Below are positions 11,118-20,044 of a DNA stretch of 41,281 bases, one piece after another. The position numbers and the translations under genes are program-made. The stretch's first letter is position 1. Every line of letters starts with the position of its first letter. The notes under the pieces were generated by a model. That model ran no database searches, was not told the DNA's origin, and saw only the letters and a program-made list of their open reading frames with translations. The DNA comes from an uncultured Clostridia bacterium (GTDB lineage Bacteria; Bacillota; Clostridia; Christensenellales; Borkfalkiaceae): contig CAMGEK010000004.1 in the NCBI GenBank assembly GCA_946055105.1, positions 1 through 41,281 on the forward strand, read 5' to 3'.

Positions 11118-11807
11118 ATGTCGGAATACGATTACGTAAAAGTACTTTTATACGCCTATCCTCAATTACCGGCTTTTGCAGAAGCGATCGGCGTGAGCGT
11201 AGAGAACCGGGCGGCTCTGTCTTTTCGGTCTGTGAAGGATACGCTTTCGATTGCGGAGGAGCTTGCGACGGAGTTAGGACGGAAGGCGCGGCTTATGAAC
11301 GTATGCGAGAAATTGGATCGGATTCTGTTACGGTTGACGGAAGAGGAGGCGTTCTTGCTCGAATACAAATATTTCCGTCGGAAACGGCAGTTGCGGGAAA
11401 AGTTTTCCGAATGGGCGTTCGATTGTTCGGAGCGCAGTTATTATCGGAAACAAACCGCGCTGTTGCGAAAAATCGCCGCGCGTCTGATTGCGTGCGGCGA
11501 AACGGAAGAGCGGTTTTTGGAGGAGTTTTCCGACTGCGCGCCCCTCATGCGGCTCTATCGCGCGTTGAAGGCGGGCAAGGAGCGGACGTTCGTTGCGAAA
11601 CGCGAGAAGAGCGCGCTCTCGTTCGGTCAGAAGTCGGAAGGATCTTCCCGCGGCGGCGTCGGAGATTTCTTTCCGCGAAGGACGAAGACGGCGATCGCGA
11701 CGACGGACGCGCAGGCAAGACAGATGAGAAAGATGCGCACGCCGGACAGCGATTGTCGCGCGGATTCGTTTTCGGAATCCGCCGCGCCCGAAGCGGGAAC
11801 GAGATAG
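11118..11807 (+). CDS. Phage-type ArpU / sigma-70 region 4-like transcriptional regulator
   Basis: SD GGAGAGG; LTEEEAFLLEYKYFRRKRQLREKFSEWAFDCSERSYYRKQTALLRKIAARL resembles an HTH of phage late regulators; last ~60 codons are antisense to 11627-12331. Confidence 0.6.
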   Translation: MSEYDYVKVLLYAYPQLPAFAEAIGVSVENRAALSFRSVKDTLSIAEELATELGRKARLMNVCEKLDRILLRLTEEEAFLLEYKYFRRKRQLREKFSEWAFDCSERSYYRKQTALLRKIAARLIACGETEERFLEEFSDCAPLMRLYRALKAGKERTFVAKREKSALSFGQKSEGSSRGGVGDFFPRRTKTAIATTDAQARQMRKMRTPDSDCRADSFSESAAPEAGTR

Positions 11808-12331
11808 TCGGTATTGAGATCGTATTCGATCTCTTCCGTCACGGGGATATAACCGAATTTTCCGTCTCCGTACACATAGCAATATTGCGCGCTTCCCACG
11901 GTAAACGTGCCGTAAAACAGGTAGGTGACGTCGACGCTTTGCAGGAATTGATCGGAGAGCGCGGGAGAGGAATTCGGAAGCGTATACGTCACGGTGATTT
12001 CCCGTTTGAGATAGGGGCGACGGGGGATAAAATCCACGAACGTGAGCTCGGCTTTTTTGCAATACCCCGCGATCTTGCGATAGGGCGCAAGCTCCTCCTG
12101 GTATTCCACGCAACAGAAGGGATCTCCGAGCGCGGTGATTTTCACGTAATAGGTATAGGGAATCGCAAACAGTCCCGCGTTGTCGTTGGGTTCGGTATAG
12201 AGATATACGTTTTTCGCGTCGGCGACGGCGTAGAGTTCGCTCTCTTCCGCCCGTGCCGCAAGCGCGCGGACGGGCGCCGGAAAGGCGAGGAGCGCGGCGA
12301 CGGCGAGAAACAATGCGCATAATCGTTTCAT
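11627..12331 (-). CDS. Secreted SH3-like protein with C-terminal TM anchor
   Basis: Signal peptide MKRLCALFLAVAALLAFPAPVRALAARA; TM IFLICLACASVVAIAVFVL then short charged tail. Confidence 0.7.
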   Translation of the reverse strand: MKRLCALFLAVAALLAFPAPVRALAARAEESELYAVADAKNVYLYTEPNDNAGLFAIPYTYYVKITALGDPFCCVEYQEELAPYRKIAGYCKKAELTFVDFIPRRPYLKREITVTYTLPNSSPALSDQFLQSVDVTYLFYGTFTVGSAQYCYVYGDGKFGYIPVTEEIEYDLNTDYLVPASGAADSENESARQSLSGVRIFLICLACASVVAIAVFVLRGKKSPTPPREDPSDF

Positions 12332-12384
12332 AACCGCGATTATACCGCCGACGACGGCGCGTGAAAGAATAAATTTTATCGGAT

Positions 12385-13818
12385 ATGGTCGAAATTATAG
12401 AAAAAATCAAGGCGATCGAGGCGGAACAGCGCAGGCGCGCGGGCAACGACGCGCTCGCACGCTATAATACGGGACGGAAAAAGCACCGCAAACAGCTCGC
12501 GTTCCACCGCTGTCGGAAACGCAATCGGTGGGTGTTCGGCGGAAACCGATCGGGAAAAACGGAATGCGGCGCCGTGGAGGCGGTCTATCTGGCGCGCGGC
12601 GTGCATCCCTATCGGAAGAATCGGAAAAACGCGTTCGGTTGGGTGGTTTCGCTCACGGCGCAGGTTCAGCGCGACGTCGCGCAGAAGAAAATTTTACACT
12701 ATCTCCGTCCGGACTGGATCGAGGACGTCGTGATGACAAGCGGAAGAAAAGACCGTCCCGAAGCGGGCGTCATCGACCAGATTTTTATCAAAAACGTGTT
12801 CGGAGGGACTTCCGTCATCGGGTTCAAGAGCTGCGATCAGGGCAGAGAGCGTTTTCAGGGCAGTTCGCTCGATTTCGTCTGGTTCGACGAGGAACCGCCC
12901 AAAGAGATTTACGAGGAATGTCTGATGCGCGTTGCGGACAGGCGCGGGGACGTGTTCGGTACGATGACGCCTCTGAAAGGGTTGACCTTCGTCTACGAGG
13001 AGATCTATCTCAACCGAAGAAACAATCCCGAAATCTGGTACGAATTTATGGAATGGGCGGACAATCCCTATCTTTCCAAAAAGGAGATCGCCCTGCTCGA
13101 AGCGACGTTGGACGAAACGACGCTGCAATCGAGAAAGCTCGGTCGGTTTTGTACGCGGGAGGGGCTCGTCTATCCCGAATTCGACGAAAGCGTGCACGTC
13201 GTCGAACCCTTCCCCGTTCCCGCCGAATGGCAGGACGAAATCTCGATCGATCCCGGCTTGCATAATCCGCTCTCGGCGCATTGGTACGCGGTGGATTACG
13301 ACGGGAACGTTTACGTCGTGGCGGAGCATTATTGCGCGGGACGGGACGTGGATTATCACGCGCGGGAACTATATCGGATCAGCGAGGCGATCGGCTGGAA
13401 GCGCGATTCCGCGGGGCGGCTCTCCGCGCTCATCGACAGCGCGGCGGGACAGCGGACGCTCGCCGCTTCCAAGAGCGTGTCCGAGCTGTTCTACGAGCGG
13501 GGGATTCTCGTCAATCCGCGCGTCAACAAGGAACTGTTCGGCGGGATCGCACGCGTGAAAAGTTATCTGAACCCCAAAAACGGTCTGCCGAATTTATATA
13601 TATTTTCCTGCTGTACGAATATGATACGGGAAATCAAGGGGTATTTCTGGGGGAGCGGGGAGAGCCCCGAAAAACGGGACGATCATGCGATGGACGAATT
13701 GCGGTATTATCTGATGAGCAAGCCGTCGCACACCGCGCCGCCGACGGAAAAAAGCGCGGTCGCCCGCGATAAAGAGCGGCGCATGCGAAAACTTGCAAGG
13801 AGGAATCATGGAAGATGA
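12385..13818 (+). CDS. terL: Phage terminase large subunit (ATPase and nuclease motifs intact)
   Basis: Walker A FGGNRSGKTE, Walker B LDFVWFDEEP, nuclease acidic motifs SIDPGLHN, ALIDSA, DDHAMDELRYYL. Confidence 0.93.
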   Translation: MVEIIEKIKAIEAEQRRRAGNDALARYNTGRKKHRKQLAFHRCRKRNRWVFGGNRSGKTECGAVEAVYLARGVHPYRKNRKNAFGWVVSLTAQVQRDVAQKKILHYLRPDWIEDVVMTSGRKDRPEAGVIDQIFIKNVFGGTSVIGFKSCDQGRERFQGSSLDFVWFDEEPPKEIYEECLMRVADRRGDVFGTMTPLKGLTFVYEEIYLNRRNNPEIWYEFMEWADNPYLSKKEIALLEATLDETTLQSRKLGRFCTREGLVYPEFDESVHVVEPFPVPAEWQDEISIDPGLHNPLSAHWYAVDYDGNVYVVAEHYCAGRDVDYHARELYRISEAIGWKRDSAGRLSALIDSAAGQRTLAASKSVSELFYERGILVNPRVNKELFGGIARVKSYLNPKNGLPNLYIFSCCTNMIREIKGYFWGSGESPEKRDDHAMDELRYYLMSKPSHTAPPTEKSAVARDKERRMRKLARRNHGR

Positions 13819-14065
13819 ACGCGTAAAACGGGCGCTCGAAAAGGTGGCGCTTGGCTATTCGCTCGAAGAGGTTACGGAAGAGTACGGCGTGGAGGACGGG
13901 GAACTGAAACTTCTCAAACGCCGCGAAATCAAAAAGGAAATTCCGCCCGATCTGAAAGCGGTCAAACTGCTTCTCGAAGAGAAGGATTACGCCGCGATGT
14001 CGGACGAGGAGCTTGAATCGGAAAAGCGGCGGTTATTGTCGCTGTTAAAGGAGGAAGAAACATGA
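13808..14065 (+). CDS. Small acidic/helical protein between terL and portal; possible terminase small subunit
   Basis: SD AAGGAGG before ATG at 13808; stop overlaps portal start (ATGA); HTH-like SLEEVTEEYGVEDGELKLLKRREI. Confidence 0.7.
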   Translation: MEDERVKRALEKVALGYSLEEVTEEYGVEDGELKLLKRREIKKEIPPDLKAVKLLLEEKDYAAMSDEELESEKRRLLSLLKEEET

Positions 14066-15924
14066 AACTTGACGAAACGCAGAGGGAGGAGCGGCGCGTA
14101 AAGGCGCTCGTCTCCGAAATCAGGGAAGATTTTGCCGCGCGACAGGCGGCGCGGCGGTCGCTGGAACGGGGTTGGCAGTTGAATATCAACTTCGTCAACG
14201 GCAATCAGTATTGCGACATTTCGCCCGCGGGCGATCTCGAAGAAGAAGATCCCGCGTTCTATTGGCAGGCGCGTCGGGTTTTCAACCATATCGCGCCCAC
14301 CATCGATACGCGGCTTGCCCGTCTTTCAAAAGTGCGCCCGACGCTCGGCGTCCGCGCGTTTTCCGATTCCGAAGCCGACGTGAAAACGGCGCGTCTGTGT
14401 TCCAATATTCTGAAATCGGTCAAAAACAGGATCGATCTCGATCGCGTCATTTCCGAAGCGACGCTCTGGTCGGAAACGTGCGGAACGGCGTTTTATAAGG
14501 TCGTCTGGAATTACGACGACGGCATGGTGATCGGAACGGACGAGACGGGGCGCGTCTTGCGCGAAGGAGACGCGAACGTCATCGCGCTCTCTCCGTTTGA
14601 AATTTATCCCGACCGCCTGACCGCAGGGAGCATGTCCGAAGTGAAAAGCATCATTCATGCGAAGGCGCTACCCGTGTCCGAGATCGGGGAAAAGTTCGGC
14701 GTATCCCTTCCGGGCAGACGGATCGACGATTTTTCGCTCGCGCCTTATTCTTCGGCGGGGGGCTGGAAACGGCCTGCGGACGGCTGCGACGCCCCCGTGC
14801 TCGAAGATCATGAGATTTTAATCGAACGGTATACCCGTCCGGACGGGACGAACCCCGAAGGACGGTTGGAGATAGTTGCCGGGGACAGACTTCTGTACGA
14901 GGGAGCGCTTCCCTATCGGAACGGAGACAGGGGAGAACGCGCGTTGCCCTTTATCCGTCAGACTTCGATTCCGCTTCCGGGCGCCTTTTTCGGCACTTCG
15001 GTCGTGGACAGAATGATTCCCCTGCAACGGGCGTACAATGCGGTCAGAAACCGCAAACACGAATTTCTCAACCGACTGTCGATGGGAGTCATCGCGGTCG
15101 AGGACGGCTCCGTGGACGCGGACGAGCTGGCGGAAGAGGGCTTATATCCGGGAAAGGTTCTCGTCTACCGGCAGGGTTCGCCGACGCCGAGTTTCCTCGA
15201 CTGCGGGAAATTGCCGTCCGAGTTTGCCGAGGAGGAAGAGCGGATTTCAAACGAGTTCATTCTCGTATCGGGAATGAGCGAAATTTCCAGAAATTCCGCG
15301 AATCCCACACATGTGACCTCGGCGGTCGGATTGCAGCTCCTCATCGATCAGGACACCAACCGTATGAAAATGAGCGTGGAAAGCGTGGATCGGGCGGTAA
15401 AGGAAGCAGGCAAACAGATTCTTCACCTTTATAAACAGTTCGCCTCCGCAAAACGCGTTCTCCGCATGACGGGTACGGGCGGGCATACCGAGCTGTTTTA
15501 CTTCGACGCGAGCGATATTTCCGCAGACGACGTGCAGTTCGACACGGAATACGACCGTACGCCCGAACAGTTGCGCGAGGAGATGCTCAATCTGCTCAAC
15601 CTCGGGCTGTTGAAGGATGAAAACGGCAAACTTTCGGACGATACGAGAAACAAACTGCTCGAAGCGCTCGGGTACGGATCGTTTGAAAACGCGAGGGATA
15701 TTTCCCGACTTCACGTCAAAAAGGCGGAGCGGGAAAACGTCCTTCTGGCGCAGCGCGACGTGGAGGCGGCGACGTACGACGATCACGAACTTCACGTTAC
15801 GGAACATACGCGCGCCCTGCTTTCCGGCGGGGAAGATACGGAGGCGACGCGGGAGCGGATTATGCGCCATCTCGAAAGTCACCGTCGCCTGATGGGAGGG
15901 ACCTATGCAAGAGGAGAACATTGA
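14062..15924 (+). CDS. Phage portal protein
   Basis: 620 aa between terL and scaffold/MCP; FVNGNQYCDI...RRVFNHIAPTIDTRLARLSKVRPTLGVRAFSDSEADVKTARL...YNAVRNRKHEFLNRLS. Confidence 0.88.
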   Translation: MKLDETQREERRVKALVSEIREDFAARQAARRSLERGWQLNINFVNGNQYCDISPAGDLEEEDPAFYWQARRVFNHIAPTIDTRLARLSKVRPTLGVRAFSDSEADVKTARLCSNILKSVKNRIDLDRVISEATLWSETCGTAFYKVVWNYDDGMVIGTDETGRVLREGDANVIALSPFEIYPDRLTAGSMSEVKSIIHAKALPVSEIGEKFGVSLPGRRIDDFSLAPYSSAGGWKRPADGCDAPVLEDHEILIERYTRPDGTNPEGRLEIVAGDRLLYEGALPYRNGDRGERALPFIRQTSIPLPGAFFGTSVVDRMIPLQRAYNAVRNRKHEFLNRLSMGVIAVEDGSVDADELAEEGLYPGKVLVYRQGSPTPSFLDCGKLPSEFAEEEERISNEFILVSGMSEISRNSANPTHVTSAVGLQLLIDQDTNRMKMSVESVDRAVKEAGKQILHLYKQFASAKRVLRMTGTGGHTELFYFDASDISADDVQFDTEYDRTPEQLREEMLNLLNLGLLKDENGKLSDDTRNKLLEALGYGSFENARDISRLHVKKAERENVLLAQRDVEAATYDDHELHVTEHTRALLSGGEDTEATRERIMRHLESHRRLMGGTYARGEH

Positions 15925-16348
15925 AAGGGCTTCCGGAGAGGAAGAGCGTTCCGCGGAGGCGGAGAAAAAAGAGGCTCCGTTCGCTCTCGGGAAATTCGCG
16001 AGCGTCGATGCCCTCGTACACGCCTACGAGGAGTTGGAGTCGGAATTTACCCGTCGCAGTCAGAGACTGAAACGCCTCGAAGAGGAGAACAAAGCTCTCG
16101 CGGCAAAAAACGAAGGCGGCGAGGGAAATTCTGCCGCGGCGTGGACGGAAAGCGATTCGCTTTACCGTGCGGTCAACGAAAACGAAGGGGTGCGCGCCCG
16201 CGTGCTGAGCGATTATATCGCTTCGCTCAAAGGCGTGCCTCTGATGACGGAAGGCGGCGTCGGCGTAACCGCGCCTCCGCCCAAAGCAAAAACGATTGCG
16301 GACGCGGGGCGCATGGCGCTCGGATATTTCCGCGATCGGAATCATTGA
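15905..16348 (+). CDS. Scaffolding-like protein
   Basis: Highly charged coiled-coil protein immediately upstream of the capsid gene; SD GGGAGGG. Confidence 0.7.
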   Translation: MQEENIERASGEEERSAEAEKKEAPFALGKFASVDALVHAYEELESEFTRRSQRLKRLEEENKALAAKNEGGEGNSAAAWTESDSLYRAVNENEGVRARVLSDYIASLKGVPLMTEGGVGVTAPPPKAKTIADAGRMALGYFRDRNH

Positions 16349-16362
16349 AAAGGAGTTAATTT

Positions 16363-17514
16363 ATGGTAACCACACAAACGGCTGATAACGCATTGAAATC
16401 GTATTATCTCGACGTGGTGAGCGATCAGCTCAACCTCGCGGTCAATCCTCTGCTGGCGCAGATCCGTCGCAGTACGGCGGACGTCTGGGGAAGAGACGTC
16501 AGAAAACTCGTTCGGTTCGGCGTAAACGGCGGGATCGGCGCGGGGACGGAGGACGGCGCGCTTCCCGCCGCGGGAGGCAACAATTACGCGCAATTCGTCT
16601 CGCCGCTGAAAAATCTATACGGAACCATCGAGATTTCCGATAAGGCGATCCGCGCTTCCGCGAACAACGAGGGCGCGTTCGTCAATCTGCTCAACGACGA
16701 AATGGAGGGGCTGGTGAAGAGCTCTTCGTTCAACTTCGGAAGAATGTTGTTCGGGGACGGCAGCGGCACGCTCTGCACCGCCTCCGCCGTGACGGGTACG
16801 ACGTATACCGTCGATTCCGTCGCCGCGGTTGCGGAGGGCATGATCGTGGACGTCTACGTTTCCGGCAGCGTCGCCGCGTCGGGACGCACGATCACCGCGG
16901 TGGACAGAAGCGCGAAAAAGATCACGATTTCGGGATCTGCGATCGCGACTTCGGATAAGGCGGTCTTTGTCGTTCAGGGCTCTTACGGGCTCGAACTTAC
17001 GGGACTCGGCGCGATCTTCTCCGATTCCGCTACGCTCTACGGCGTGACGAGAAACGGGAATCATTGGTTGACCCCCTATCGGGAAACGGCGGTCGGCACG
17101 ATCACGGAGACGAAAATTCAGAAGGCGATCGACGCGCTGGAAGAGAATGCCGGCAGCAAAGTCAACTTCATCGTCTGTTCCTGGGGCGTTCGCCGCGCGT
17201 TGGCGTCCGTGCTCGCGCAATACCGTCAGACGGAGAGCATGACGCTCGAAGGCGGTTTCCGTGCGATCAGCTTCAACGGAATCCCCGTCGTGGCGGACAG
17301 ATTCTGCCCGAGCGGGACCATGTACCTGTTGAACACGGACGACTTCTGCCTGCACCAGCTCTGCGACTGGCAGTGGCTGGAAGGCGAGGACGGAAAGATT
17401 CTCAAACAGAAGGCGGGCAAGCCCGTTTATACGGCGACGCTCGTCAAGTATGCCGAACTCATCTGTTCCCGTCCCTGCGGACAGGCGAAACTTTCGGGTA
17501 TCACCGAAGCGTAA
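16363..17514 (+). CDS. Phage major capsid protein, HK97-fold type, with beta-rich insertion
   Basis: VRKLVRFGVNGGIGAGTEDGALPAAGG...NLYGTIEISDKAIRAS...MEGLVKSSSFNFGRMLFGDG...GFRAISFNGIPVVADRFCPSGTMYLLNTDDF. Confidence 0.88.
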   Translation: MVTTQTADNALKSYYLDVVSDQLNLAVNPLLAQIRRSTADVWGRDVRKLVRFGVNGGIGAGTEDGALPAAGGNNYAQFVSPLKNLYGTIEISDKAIRASANNEGAFVNLLNDEMEGLVKSSSFNFGRMLFGDGSGTLCTASAVTGTTYTVDSVAAVAEGMIVDVYVSGSVAASGRTITAVDRSAKKITISGSAIATSDKAVFVVQGSYGLELTGLGAIFSDSATLYGVTRNGNHWLTPYRETAVGTITETKIQKAIDALEENAGSKVNFIVCSWGVRRALASVLAQYRQTESMTLEGGFRAISFNGIPVVADRFCPSGTMYLLNTDDFCLHQLCDWQWLEGEDGKILKQKAGKPVYTATLVKYAELICSRPCGQAKLSGITEA

Positions 17515-17520
17515 TCATGC

Positions 17521-17548
17521 AAAGAGCGGGGGAAACCCCGCTCTTTTT
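17521..17548 (+). terminator. Rho-independent terminator/attenuator inside the capsid operon
   Basis: AAAGAGCGGGG-GAAA-CCCCGCTCTTTTT, perfect stem with GNRA-type loop. Confidence 0.88.
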
Positions 17549-17564
17549 AATCGGGAGGTAAAAT

Positions 17565-18125
17565 ATGTTGGTGAAAGAAGTCGTCGCGCTTGCCGCGGCG
17601 AACATGGGTCGGGAAGATCTCGTGAACGACGCCGAAACGCTCGAAGGAGAGCCGTCGGGGGAACTCGCGTCCCTTCTGCGTTGCTATAATCTCGTCGAAA
17701 ACGAGGTCGCGCTCGACTATTTTCCGCTCAAACGGTGCGAGCGTCTGTCCGCGGAGGAAGGTCGGATTCCCTATTCTTCCTTTTCGATGGCGCCCGTGAA
17801 CGTGATTCGCGTGGAGAACGGGGCGGGGCGCGCGCTCGCGTTTGAACTGTTTCCCGATCATCTCTGTCTGTCGGACGGGAAGGGGGAAGAAGCGATCGTC
17901 ACGTACGCCTATTCTCCTGCGGAAAAGAAATGGACGGAGGAAAGCGCCTTCTCGGACGGCGCGATTTCGGCGCGGTTGCTCGCTTTCGGCGTTGCGGGAG
18001 AGTTCTGTCTTTCGCGCGGGCAATTTTCCGAGGCTTCCGTATGGGAAAAGCGGTATCAGGACGCGTTACGCGCCGCGAATACGCCCTGCCGCAGACGCGC
18101 GATGCGGTCGAGGAGATGGGCGTGA
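17565..18125 (+). CDS. Head-tail adaptor/head completion-like protein
   Basis: Position after MCP; VKEVVALAAANMGREDLV...LLRCYNLVENEVALDYFPL. Confidence 0.6.
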   Translation: MLVKEVVALAAANMGREDLVNDAETLEGEPSGELASLLRCYNLVENEVALDYFPLKRCERLSAEEGRIPYSSFSMAPVNVIRVENGAGRALAFELFPDHLCLSDGKGEEAIVTYAYSPAEKKWTEESAFSDGAISARLLAFGVAGEFCLSRGQFSEASVWEKRYQDALRAANTPCRRRAMRSRRWA

Positions 18126-19417
18126 GATACCGGAAAGATTTGTCTGCGCCCGCCTTTACCGCAAGGACGGTGAAGCTCGAAGGCTGTTCCGCGTTCCGCG
18201 AACGGGAAGACGCGCTCGTAGCGGAAAAATGCGTGCAGTTTCGTCCGGACGGAGACGCGTTCGTGTGCGGAGAGGGCGGAAAAATATTGACGGAAGCGAC
18301 GGGGATTTTCCGTTTGATGCGGGGCATGGACGGCGTCGTCGGATACGGCGACGGAAAAATCTACTGCTTTTACGGAGAAAAAACGGAAATCGGAGCGACG
18401 GAGACGCCGAACGCCGTCGTGGAATGGAAAGACGCGGACGGCGTACCGAGAACGTACGCCGTATCCGACCGGAAAATCGTGCGGTTGGACGCGGGCGGCG
18501 TAACGGAGATCGAAGGCGCGGCGGGAGGCGTTTGCGCCGCGGTCCATTACGAGCGGTTGTTTACCGCGAGCGGCGATCGCGTGCGCTATTCCCGCGCGCT
18601 GGCTCCCGAAGATTGGACGGAGGCGGCGCAGGGCGCGGGATACGTCGATCTTCCTTCGGAGGACGGAGCGATCGTGGCGATGGTCTCGTACAAGGAAAAA
18701 CTCTATCTGTTCCGTGAGCGCGGGATCATGCAGCTGCGCGTTTTAGGGGATAATCTGAATTTCAAGGCGGCGTCCATGCCCTATTCCTGTGGGAAACTCT
18801 ACCCGAGGACGGTGGTAAACTGCGGCAAACGCGTGTTATTCCTGACCGATCGCGGACTGTATGCGTTCAACGGCGCGGGGTGCGTGCGATTGGGCGGGAG
18901 CGGGTTTTCCTCGCTCGATCTCAGCGCGGACATGGTTGCCGCAAACGTCGGAGACCGATATTATCTTGCGGCGACGAGCGAGGGGCGGCGCAGGATTCTC
19001 TCCTACGACGAACAGACGGAGACGGGATATTTTATCCGCGCGGGGGCGAAGGAACTCGCCTCCGACGGCAAAACGCTCTACTATACGGCGGAGGGAAAAC
19101 TCTGCCGTCTCACGGAGCGCGGATTTCCCGAGGGCGAGCGCGCCGCGTGTACGCTCGAAAGCTGCCGCTCGTCGTTCGGATTGTCGGGAGAACGGAAATT
19201 CCTCGACGGCATTACGCTGTCGGGAGAGGGATTTTTCCGCGTGACGGCGACGGGCGAGACGTGCGAAAGAGCTGCGGGAAGGGCGGGTGAAAAACTGCGG
19301 TTTTCCGCGCCCGTCCGCGGTTCGTCCTTCCGTCTCCGCATCGAAAGCGGTTCGGAGGGCGTCTGTCTGCGGGGAATTACGTTGAACATGCGGGAGGAGA
19401 ACGCGTATGGTTATTGA
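18116..19417 (+). CDS. Beta-propeller-like phage neck/tail-hub (DNA stabilisation-like) protein
   Basis: Repeated beta-strand blocks (YKEKLYLFRERGIMQLRVLGDN, VLFLTDRGLYAFNG); overlaps upstream gene by 10 nt. Confidence 0.6.
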   Translation: MGVRYRKDLSAPAFTARTVKLEGCSAFREREDALVAEKCVQFRPDGDAFVCGEGGKILTEATGIFRLMRGMDGVVGYGDGKIYCFYGEKTEIGATETPNAVVEWKDADGVPRTYAVSDRKIVRLDAGGVTEIEGAAGGVCAAVHYERLFTASGDRVRYSRALAPEDWTEAAQGAGYVDLPSEDGAIVAMVSYKEKLYLFRERGIMQLRVLGDNLNFKAASMPYSCGKLYPRTVVNCGKRVLFLTDRGLYAFNGAGCVRLGGSGFSSLDLSADMVAANVGDRYYLAATSEGRRRILSYDEQTETGYFIRAGAKELASDGKTLYYTAEGKLCRLTERGFPEGERAACTLESCRSSFGLSGERKFLDGITLSGEGFFRVTATGETCERAAGRAGEKLRFSAPVRGSSFRLRIESGSEGVCLRGITLNMREENAYGY

Positions 19418-19898
19418 TATCATCGATCTGACTTCGGACGAGTATTCCAATCTGTCCGCGGTGCAGCTCGCCATGGTGCGTGCGGCGCAGGCGAAGAAGG
19501 ATAAAATTTTAGCCGACGCGGAGGAGCGGAAAGGGGAGCTGTTCCGATTGACGCTTTCCAACCGCACGGCGCGCTCGACGGCGTTGCGGGACGCGCAGGC
19601 GCAGATCGACGAGCGGGCGCTCGCGGAGATCGAAACGGTGAGAAGCGATTTGAAATATCAGATCGCATACGAGGGAATCGCGCAGGAGGGGAACGAGTAC
19701 GGACCCTACCGCTATCCCGAAAATCCGAACTACAATCTCACCTATTCGCAGCGTTTCCTTGTCGTGCGGAATTACTATATGAGCGCGACGAGCGATCCGA
19801 ACGCGCGCTTGCAGGCGTATTCGATGGATACGCTTGCGCGGGAATATCTAGGCGAGTTCTATCAGACGCTCTACGAATTGCTTGCCTCTTACTGCTGA
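19407..19898 (+). CDS. Coiled-coil protein at end of capsid module, function unknown
   Basis: SD GGAGGAG; AMVRAAQAKKDKILADAEERKGEL... then YGPYRYPENPNYNLTYSQRFLVVRNYYM. Confidence 0.6.
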   Translation: MVIDIIDLTSDEYSNLSAVQLAMVRAAQAKKDKILADAEERKGELFRLTLSNRTARSTALRDAQAQIDERALAEIETVRSDLKYQIAYEGIAQEGNEYGPYRYPENPNYNLTYSQRFLVVRNYYMSATSDPNARLQAYSMDTLAREYLGEFYQTLYELLASYC

Positions 19899-19948
19899 AT
19901 TTTGGACGGGGAAGTATAAATCGGACGCGGATTTGCCAAATTATAGGT

Positions 19949-20044
19949 ATGAGAAAGATTCGTACCAATCCGCTCGGCAAGACGCGGGACGAGCGCGAAA
20001 CGTGCTTCCCTTCCTCGGAACGGGAGGAGGTGCGTTCGGAATGA
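19949..20044 (+). CDS. 31-aa basic small ORF translationally overlapping spoVAC
   Basis: MRKIRTNPLGKTRDERETCFPSSEREEVRSE; stop TGA overlaps the spoVAC start in ATGA. Confidence 0.35.
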   Translation: MRKIRTNPLGKTRDERETCFPSSEREEVRSE

